From Berberis thunbergii (Eukaryota; Streptophyta; Magnoliopsida; Ranunculales; Berberidaceae), in assembly GCA_003290165.1 (NCBI GenBank), contig QNQO01000522.1, positions 496,001 to 560,000 on the forward strand: a stretch of DNA of 64,000 nucleotides, given 5' to 3'. The notes under the pieces are model-generated. The model was not told the DNA's origin. It worked only from the letters and a program-made list of their open reading frames with translations, and did not search any database. Shown here one piece after another: positions 57,130-64,000 of this stretch. Position numbers and translations under genes: made by a program. Position 1 is the stretch's first letter, and every line of letters starts with the position of its first letter.

Positions 57130-57471
57130 GATGGTGTTGTGTGCTGCTGCATATGTTGAAGAGCTAGAATTTTTGCTGTGAGAGTGAAAACAGTGAAAGG
57201 GGTAGAAATGATGCTCTGTTTCTTTCACCCTCACAGAGCAGCCAACCACGTGCCTAGGACCCTCCACGCACACGTGCCTAGGAAGGTCCAGGCATGCTCA
57301 AGGCCGGCTAGCACGAAAAATTTGAGTCGGGCCCTAGCGTCATATAAGTGTCAAGAGAGGCTTAATACCCTCCAATCCACATTTGTTGTTCTTCTTCTTC
57401 TGTTATTCATTTGTTCTTTTTTTTCTTCTTTTCTTTGTCGTCATCTTTTTTCTTATTCTTCAACAAGTTAT
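57130..57471. other. 5' flank of the GTD-binding copy and intergenic sequence
   Basis: 57150-57215 is leader sequence shared with 55793-55850. Next come two CACGTG-bearing stretches (near 57248 and 57270) with CCTAGG repeats, then a T-rich stretch. No gene recognised. Confidence 0.45.
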
Positions 57472-59868
57472 TGAGCTTCCCCTAGCACCGATCTAGCGCT
57501 AGGGGCATGGCTCTTAAGAATTGTACCTCTCCTAAACACGTGTTAGAGATCATCTCCTGGCGCTAGGGGTCTGACTCTCTAGACTTTTTTAAAAACTATT
57601 CCAATCACCAAGTCGAGGGTTTGGTGTGTGTATCCTGCACTTGAACCCACCAAATCGACATTGTCCATACCAACGGATGCTCAACTCTCCACACTATTTT
57701 CCATTGTTCCTCTCATCTTATTCGTTTTTTGGCAAAGAAACTCTTTCTCAAGCCATCCCTGCTCAACATTAGGTGTGCTAAACATTTCTCTCAAACAATG
57801 GTTTTCTCAACCAAGCAAACTCTCTCCCGAAAGGTGCTTTTGTTTCTTCATCTTTGGTTTTCTTTTTCCTTTCCCATATGGGTTAGGAAAATTTTGGTTT
57901 GGGTCCTGTTTTTTTTAGCTGCTAATTTTTTTTAGAAAGACATTTTGAATTTTTTAGCTGCTAATTTTTTAGAATTTTGAATTTTATCTGAACCAAAACG
58001 TAGTTCTATCGATCCTTGATATAATTTTTCTCCCAATATTTTTCTCTACTTCCATGTTACATATCTTGGTGAGACAAATTTCATTAAAGTTATTGTGCCC
58101 TCTATCTTATCAGAGTTAGTTCCTTTAGTTGCTTTTTGTTTGATTTTTATTTTTAATTTCATTTTGTAGTAGTAATAATTATGTTTTTGATAAAATGCCT
58201 ATGATACTACATCAACTAAACCCTACTATACTCCAAACCATTAATATTGATTGTTGGGTTATTGGTGTTGGTTTGAATAGTCTAACCCCAAGATGTGGAG
58301 TTATCACAAACCCTAATAGCAACGAGATATTTTGAAATAAAAATCACACACGGGAGCTCAGGATGGGGGCACAAAACTAGAGCATTTTAAATTGAGAATA
58401 ATGTTGTTGTTGTGTATAGTGGACCCAAAGTAGACGCGCGTGCACGGTGCGGTAATAAGTGGTATCAAAGATGATAGTTCAGATGAGACTTAGTGATGTG
58501 GAAGATCAAAAGGCACATTGTTCAAGGGGAGTAAGGAAGTAGGCACGAGGGAGCAAGCTAGGTGGAACATCGCAGGTGTGTCATCCTGAAGGATCCAGGG
58601 TTAGATTTCAGATCTTTGCAGAAGGGGTATCCTACAAGTCCGAATGAGGTGGAGTTAGTGTGATAGTTGCAATTAGGTTGAGCCAATAACGCCGACAATA
58701 GTCGAGCTCGTACAACGAGTATTGCTCTCAATGTCATTATTACCTAAGGAGCTCGAGGAGGAGGTGTACTTCGAGATGTTGCAGACAATGTCGATTGTAG
58801 GATGTGTGACAATTTGTGCCAAATGTGGAGATTGTTAGGTTACTAGCGCCGATCTGGCGTTAGGGGTCTGACTCTTAAGAATTGTTCGTCTCCTAAACTA
58901 TTGTTACAGAGCCTCTTCTAACGCTATGGGCCTTGCTCTCTAGACTTTTTCAAAAACAATTCAAATAACCAGGTCGAGGGTTTGGTGTGTGTTTATCCGA
59001 CACTCGAACCCACCAAATCAACATTGTCCATACCAAGGGATGCTCAACTCTCCAAACTATTTTCCACTATTCCTCTAATCTTATCTGCTCTTCGGCAATG
59101 AAACTCTTTTTCAAGCCATCCTCGATCAAAATTAGATGTGCTAAACATTTCTATCAAGCAATGGTTTTATCAACCAAACAAACTCTCCCCCGAAAGGTGT
59201 TTTTGTTTCTTCATCTTTGGCTTTCTTTTTCCTTTCCCATATCGGTTAGGGAAATTTTGGTTTGGGTCCTGGTTTTTTTAGCTGCTAATTTATTTTTAAG
59301 AAAGACATTTTGAATTTTTTTAGATGCTAATTTTTTAGAATTTTGAATTTTATCTGAACCAAAACATAGTTCTATCGATCCTTGATATAATTTTTCTCCC
59401 AATATTTATCTCTACTTGCAAGTTACATATCTTGGTGGGACAAATTTCATTTAAGTTATTGGGCCCTTTATCTTATCAAAGTTAGTTCCTTTAGTTGTTT
59501 TTTCTTTGATTTTTATTTTTAATTTCTTTTGTAGTAGTAACAACTATGTGCTGATAAAATGCCTATGATACTACATTAGCTAAACCCTACGATACTTCAA
59601 ACCATTAATACTGATTGTTGGGTTATTGGTGTTGGTTTGAATAGTCTAATCCCAGGATGTGGAGTTATCACAAGCCCTAATAGCAATGAGACATTTTGAA
59701 TAAAACTCACACACGAGAACTCAGGAAGGGGGCACAAAGCTAGAGTTGTATAAATTGAGGATAATGTTGTTGCTGTGTATAGTGGACCCAAAGTAGGCAC
59801 GCGTGCACGGTGTGGCAATAAGTGGAATCAAAGCTAATAGTTAAGATGAGACTTGGCGAGGTGGAATT
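57472..59868 (+). mobile_element. Tandem non-autonomous LTR element (LTR-internal-LTR-internal)
   Basis: Two direct repeats of about 985 bases (57472-58454 and 58833-59817) share CGAGGGTTTGGTGTGTG and the rest of their length. The second begins TGTTAGGTTACTAG. A 378-base internal piece lies between them. Right after each repeat is a TGG(T/A)ATCAAAG primer-binding-like site (58460 and 59823). After the second repeat the internal sequence starts again and is cut at 59869 by CACTA element 3. No coding domain. Confidence 0.75.
58455..58832 (+). other. Internal region of the small LTR element
   Basis: Opens with AAGTGGTATCAAAGATG, like the initiator-Met-tRNA primer site. It ends in a purine-rich AAATGTGGAGATTG just before the next LTR start TGTTAG. 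No ORF of note, so the element depends on others for movement. Confidence 0.6.
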
Positions 59869-60155
59869 CACTACACCAAATTTCCCCATCAGCAACGGTT
59901 TGGAACCGTGGGGGTAACTGATGGCCACGGCTAAGAGGCGTGGGTTGTAGAGGCGTCACGAAATCATTCGTGACGGCTATAAACCGTGGCTAAAATTTTA
60001 GCAACGGTTTTATGTTCAGGACGGTTGATGCTTTAGCCACTGTTCTAAACCGTTGCTAAAAGTTTAGCAACGGTTTTAAGCCATGGCAAGTATTAGCAAT
60101 GGCTTAAAACCGTGGCTAGCAAAAAAATTCAAAATTTTTTTTGTCACGGTGTTAA
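59869..60155. repeat. Terminus and subterminal palindrome array, element 3
   Basis: About ten units such as GCAACGGTTTTAAGCCATGG and AGCAATGGCTTAAAACCGTG, more diverged than in elements 1 and 2. A single-copy tail from 60156 may be the border of the solo LTR. Confidence 0.8.
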
Positions 60156-60160
60156 GCCAA

Positions 60161-60531
60161 TGCAGTTCTACTGACAGTGATGCAATACAGGCAATGAAAA
60201 GAAATTACAGACTAAAGAACTTGTAATTGTAATTCTGGATTGATGGCAGTAAATGGAATGGATTGTATTCAATAAGAAAGCTAATTCTAGATAGCTAATC
60301 TCCTGTAGAGCAAATGCTCAAGTGTACAATTTTCTTACAAATCAAATGAATCCCTTTTTCTCTCTTATGCTCTCTTATTTATAGTACTACATTTATTGAC
60401 AACTAATCTAACAGAAATCCTTCCTAAACAACATGCATTACATGTAACAACATAGCACTCTGCAACATATAGCAACATGCTCCCTTTAGTAACAGCACTT
60501 GTGTTAGCAGCCTGCATTCCATTCAGCAACA
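60161..60531 (-). mobile_element. Probable solo LTR of a Copia-like element
   Basis: About 370 bases, starting on the minus strand with TGTTGCTGAATGG and ending in TGCA. In between are a TATA-like CTATAAATAAGAGAG and a downstream ATTGAATACAATCC, the usual layout of short plant Copia LTRs. No target duplication could be confirmed, so the ends are approximate. Confidence 0.45.
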
Positions 60532-60623
60532 AGTAAAATCAGTTAAAGAAGCAAGTAGATAGGATTACATCAAGTATAGAGAAAAAGAAAGAATTATATT
60601 AAGTATAGAGAAAAAAGAAACAC

Positions 60624-61356
60624 CTCAATCAATGGATCCCTTGAAAATACTTCATCAGCAAGCTTTCTTATGACCTTTGCACGGGGATCATAATTTTTGT
60701 ATACACGGTGGCCAAAACCTGACATCTTCATTTTCTTGTATAAAGCCAAGATAAAGGGTAAAGAAAAAATTAAATCAAATTGCACAGTGGCACCAGTTCA
60801 GTCACATTAGTTAATGAGACATCATTTGCAAAGACAACAAAAACTCACCTATTTTTCACACCTTCAATGAATTCAGGAATGTTCTCAACTGTTCCAATCT
60901 CATTCAGCATTTTAAGCACAGCCTATAGCCAAAAGAAGACATCAAACAATGGACAATTTACATTTCATTTTCTCAAGTTCACAGAAGTAAATAAATCCAT
61001 GACACAAAACTATAAAACTGATCAAAGCAGGGAACACTATTCTGCTAGTTACATAGGTTTTACGCTCAATAGCATTTGTATGGTTACCTCGTTTGCTCCA
61101 CCATGAAGAAGATCGTACAATGCTCCAGCTACTCCAGCAAGAGCTGTATAGACATCCACACCACTACAAGCTTACTGTCAGATATGTGATACAACATTTG
61201 ATTGACCATCTCTCTTACACAAAATTAAACACATACCTAGAGGCAAGATGCCTGGCAGCAGCAGTGGAACAGTTCATTTCATGCTCTGCATGGAGTATAA
61301 AGAGAACATCCAAAACACGAGCTAATCGAGGATTGGGTTTATAAGATCGGTTCCCT
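60624..61356 (-). pseudogene. CSY: Peroxisomal citrate synthase fragment
   Basis: Four consecutive exons on the minus strand: 61356-61237, 61163-61088, 60922-60849 and about 60738-60624, with good GT-AG borders. They read [105 protein letters not shown] and IRKLADEVF. This is the catalytic half of plant peroxisomal (glyoxysomal) citrate synthase, with the HAEHE and GFGHRVYK active-site histidine motifs intact. The enzyme condenses acetyl-CoA and oxaloacetate. Both ends of the gene are missing. All four exons are open, so capture looks recent. Confidence 0.9.
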
Positions 61357-62746
61357 CTGCAATCAAGTGCAAAATAACAAATCAACTTGTGAAGGACAAT
61401 ATACCATGGTAGCAGGCAATATAGTTTTTTTTCTGTTCAGTTAAGTCATTTCATCGATTTTTCAACACGAATATGCAGTAGATTATACTAGGTAATTAAT
61501 TGGAATAAATAATATAAGTGTGGTTTCAAAGGATAAAATAATCATAACAATTAATGCTATCTTTGGAAGTCAACATTGTTTCAAAATTTTTGAGACCAGA
61601 ATGAACATCCAGTGAAATCCAAACTAAGATTACACATGAAGCAAAGAAGAGAGCAGACATGGAGTTTTCTTGTTACTAAATGCTAGATATGCTAGATATG
61701 TCAACAAGGATGAACTAGAAAAGCTGCTTACCATGATGACAATACAACGCTGTGTGTCACAGAACTTATCATTCGCCAACCATTGGAACACTGCAGTTAA
61801 ATGTCACACACGTGATTCAACTCATCTACAACAAAGATGGAGAATCAACTTAGGAAAAGATCCTGTAATGTGGATATGTGTACCTATTTCCTTCTCTACA
61901 ACTAGTATTTATTGTGCGACACTGATGATATCTGAGATAGAAATCAAATAGAATCCAGAAGTAAATGTTAGCATGTTCGTACTGGAGCAAAAATCAAATG
62001 GTAAGAAAACTTATTATCATATGGAAGCTGAAGAATTCACAAGCTACAAAGGCTTAAATGATGAAAGAAAGAGATCATCACAATATCCATATACACAACA
62101 ACATCCACCAAACTAATAGCACCATCTCTTCTGTCGAATCACAACAACACAATAAACTACATTATTTTTCAAAATCAAAATTCTAATTATGGTGAAAATT
62201 ACCTCTATGAAATACGTTGCTAGATTCAGTTAGACATGAATTGGTTTTGCTACAAAGCGGCAGCCATAGAATCATGTTGTTTGATCATAAATGAAATGAA
62301 TATAAAATGAATATAAGGTGGTGTTCTATCAATCCACCATCTTACAGATCATGCAGCAAATTCCCAGAATCTATTAACTTATTTTCTCCAAAAAAAACAG
62401 AAAGGACTTAAAATCTGTAACATGCTCCAAGTGTACAAGCAAAAACACACAAGATCTTGAAACAAATTAAACTAAAAAAAAAACTAATGCTGCGATGGTT
62501 AGGATGTGCAAAACATGCTAAATCAGAATCAATACATAAAAATAAGTAAACAAATAAATAATCCCCATTGCATATCACATCAAATCAAATCACACAAATG
62601 CCAACTTTCCTTGCTAATGATAATGGTCTCAACATATATGGAATTCTTCAACACAAAAAAAATTATGGTGGTCTCATGGAGAAAAAAATCTCATATGCTA
62701 ATAGCCCAAGAATCAGATATAGTTAACTTATCTTTATAATTGGTAC
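61357..62746. other. No recognisable gene between citrate synthase and SCY1-like fragments
   Basis: AT-rich, intron-like. Short open stretches (for example around 61670-61950) have no recognised domain. It may include remaining citrate synthase intron. Confidence 0.45.
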
Positions 62747-62902
62747 AGGCCGTTTCTGAGCAGCTTGGATGTTTGTAAGAGCTGGAGGCGGCTTCTGCTC
62801 CTCAAATGGATCAACATCATCCCACCTCTCTTTGTCACGGTCATGCCTTTCATTCAGAATGCCATTGTCAAGTTCTCCCCAACCATCTGCTGATGATGCC
62901 AT
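62747..62902 (-). pseudogene. SCY1-like / N-terminal kinase-like protein, C-terminal exon fragment
   Basis: A minus-strand exon reads ASSADGWGELDNGI, RDKERWDDVDPFEEQKPPPA and LTNIQAAQKRPV, then a GT donor. Acidic, Trp-rich DGW(G/D) text followed by P..AL.NIQAAQKRPV is what I recall from the C-terminal tail of plant SCY1-like pseudokinases (SCYL1/CTEXP type), which act in Golgi trafficking. The kinase-like and HEAT regions are absent. Identification is moderate because the region is low in complexity. Confidence 0.55.
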
Positions 62903-63271
62903 TGTCAGTTTTTGTAGCAACTTGTTATTCACTTGCAAGATCAGGCTTGTAAAAGTCATATACATGAGCCATGTACAGGCCCTTCTGCATAGACCTATGA
63001 TAAAATAATCACCAATAAATTATCAAAAAAGCATTACATGATACAAAACTTTCTTCAGAGCAATGACAAGTGCAACAAATGACCAACGGAAGGAAGCGCA
63101 TACAAGAAAAAACTGCGGCTAATAGGGTGCGCACATTGGCAACAGCTTGCAACTCTTCAGGCTATTGAACATGCTAACATGTCATGCCCTCAAATATGAA
63201 ATAAATTTGTGTACTTTTGATGGTTTGTTCCATCAAAAGAAACTTGCTCGATGTCTAAAGAAAAGGTCATC
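62903..63271. other. Spacer between SCY1-like and HMG-CoA synthase fragments
   Basis: No gene recognised; intron-like AT-rich sequence. Confidence 0.4.
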
Positions 63272-63415
63272 CGCACTATCTGTGCATACAACAAGCCCGT
63301 AGCGTCCATCCCACGAGCTACTCTCCACCCAATTCACCACATTGAATAAAGCTGCAGTACCCCCATAGCATGCATTGGTTGAGTCAACTCCTTTAATATC
63401 AGTATTATCATGCTC
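63272..63415 (-). pseudogene. HMGS: HMG-CoA synthase exon fragment
   Basis: A minus-strand exon after an AG acceptor reads [40 protein letters not shown] and CTDSA. This is the active-site exon of 3-hydroxy-3-methylglutaryl-CoA synthase, with the catalytic cysteine in the NACYGG motif. The enzyme condenses acetyl-CoA and acetoacetyl-CoA in the mevalonate pathway. The frame then diverges from the family. Only this exon is inside the window. Confidence 0.9.
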
Positions 63416-64000
63416 CTGTTTGTTGTACACGAAAATAATAACTTAAGCTACTAAATATAATAGAAATTACAGTAGCCATACAAATTAATAATATTGCTAA
63501 GCTATAAGCTACTAAATATAATAAAAATTACAATAGCCACAGAAATTAATAATATTGCTGAGCTAAAATATCTTCCAGAACAAATTTTCCGTCTCAAATC
63601 AAGGAATATGGAATAGAAAATATTGTTAAGACTACTGCAATATAGAAGCAACCCATTGGTTGCATTTCGTGCCAGCTATACAGAATTTAGGCACAGAGTC
63701 CTTCAAAATTTGTAACAGCTAAGTGAATCCAAGTCCTTCTACCCGTGTCTGACATGAGTAGCTGAGAATTGATATCTAAGTTCAGCCTACATGTGAAAGA
63801 AAACCTTGGGTTCAATTTAAGTATTAATGTCCACGAGTACCAATTTTGTTATAGAGACATAGTAGAATTCCAATATGCATTTAGTTTGAATCACAAAAAG
63901 GGTAATTTTGTGCTCACTTAAAGGATTTGGAAGAATACCTCAAAGATTTGCATTAGGTAGGTCTTTATGGACTTTCAACATAGTAGATTTACTCCATATC
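63416..64000. other. No recognisable gene; presumed cargo of element 3
   Basis: AT-rich. A local duplication of AGCTACTAAATATAAT with flanking bases occurs near 63448 and 63508. No further HMG-CoA synthase exon was seen. Confidence 0.4.

Larger units (their letters stand above)
59869..64000. mobile_element. CACTA-type element 3, left part only
   Basis: Starts CACTACACCAAATTTCCCC and has a palindrome array to about 60155, with the GGCGTC...GAAATC module and the TTTTAT...GATGCTTTAGCC spacer of the right-type ends in elements 1 and 2. The other end lies beyond the window. Cargo, all on the minus strand and reading toward this terminus: HMG-CoA synthase, SCY1-like kinase and citrate synthase fragments. 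A solo-LTR-like insertion lies just inside the array. Bases before the terminus are ATT. Confidence 0.8.

Noticed and set aside
1..64000. tRNA or rRNA genes
   Set aside because: No cloverleaf with recognisable A and B boxes and no rRNA-like stretch was noticed on reading; not computed.

Overview
This is a plant nuclear window, most likely from a eudicot. It is AT-rich and shows GT-AG introns and plant gene families such as TOPLESS, Dicer-like 4, sucrose-phosphate synthase and GTD-binding proteins. I see no complete, intact host gene. The window is nested transposable elements, and several of them carry pieces of ordinary plant genes with their introns still present.

The main finding is a family of non-autonomous CACTA-type (En/Spm-like) elements with termini CACTACACCAAA...TTTGGTGTAGTG. 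Their subterminal arrays consist of short palindromic units built on CCACGG-TTTAAA-CCGTGG. Element 1 (5876-13695) carries fragments of seven genes: a TOPLESS-related corepressor, exportin-1 and sucrose-phosphate synthase (minus), then a bHLH factor, an ACR-type ACT protein, Dicer-like 4 and coatomer gamma (plus). Element 2 (40974-52063, GTA target duplication) carries six, all plus: TBC/RabGAP, a COP1-interacting-protein relative, NAA25, exportin-1, a RanBP2-type zinc finger and a DEAH helicase. Element 3 (from 59869 past the window end) carries three, all minus: peroxisomal citrate synthase, an SCY1-like kinase piece and HMG-CoA synthase. Elements 1 and 2 share the same exportin-1 segment, introns included. 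Both ends of element 1 look like the right-hand end of element 2, so element 1 appears to be a head-to-head composite. No CACTA transposase is visible.

Region by region: 1-5875 holds gene fragments (ITPK, VPS33 and unidentified exons) outside any recognised element. Element 1 follows. 13696-22697 is a decayed Ty3/gypsy-type LTR element (copy A, minus strand: gag and protease, no polymerase) with an extra antisense ORF and a hAT insertion in its 5' LTR. 22698-24345 holds a second gypsy gag remnant and the 3' end of an RTE-type LINE. 24532-31308 is a tandem array of five 1.36-kb units that alternate between two subtypes. 31503-32440 is a hAT element with a perfect 8-bp duplication. 32974-52486 is copy B of the LTR element (ATTAC duplication), whose 5' LTR is interrupted by CACTA element 2. 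53095-57300 holds an inverted pair of GTD-binding (DUF593) gene copies, one split by a second TAGGGGTGGGC-type hAT. 57472-59868 is a tandem LTR-internal-LTR-internal structure, cut by the left end of CACTA element 3.

The captured fragments carry stops, frameshifts and missing exons, so they are described as pseudogenes. Identifications rest on reading translated exons against remembered family sequences, with no database search.
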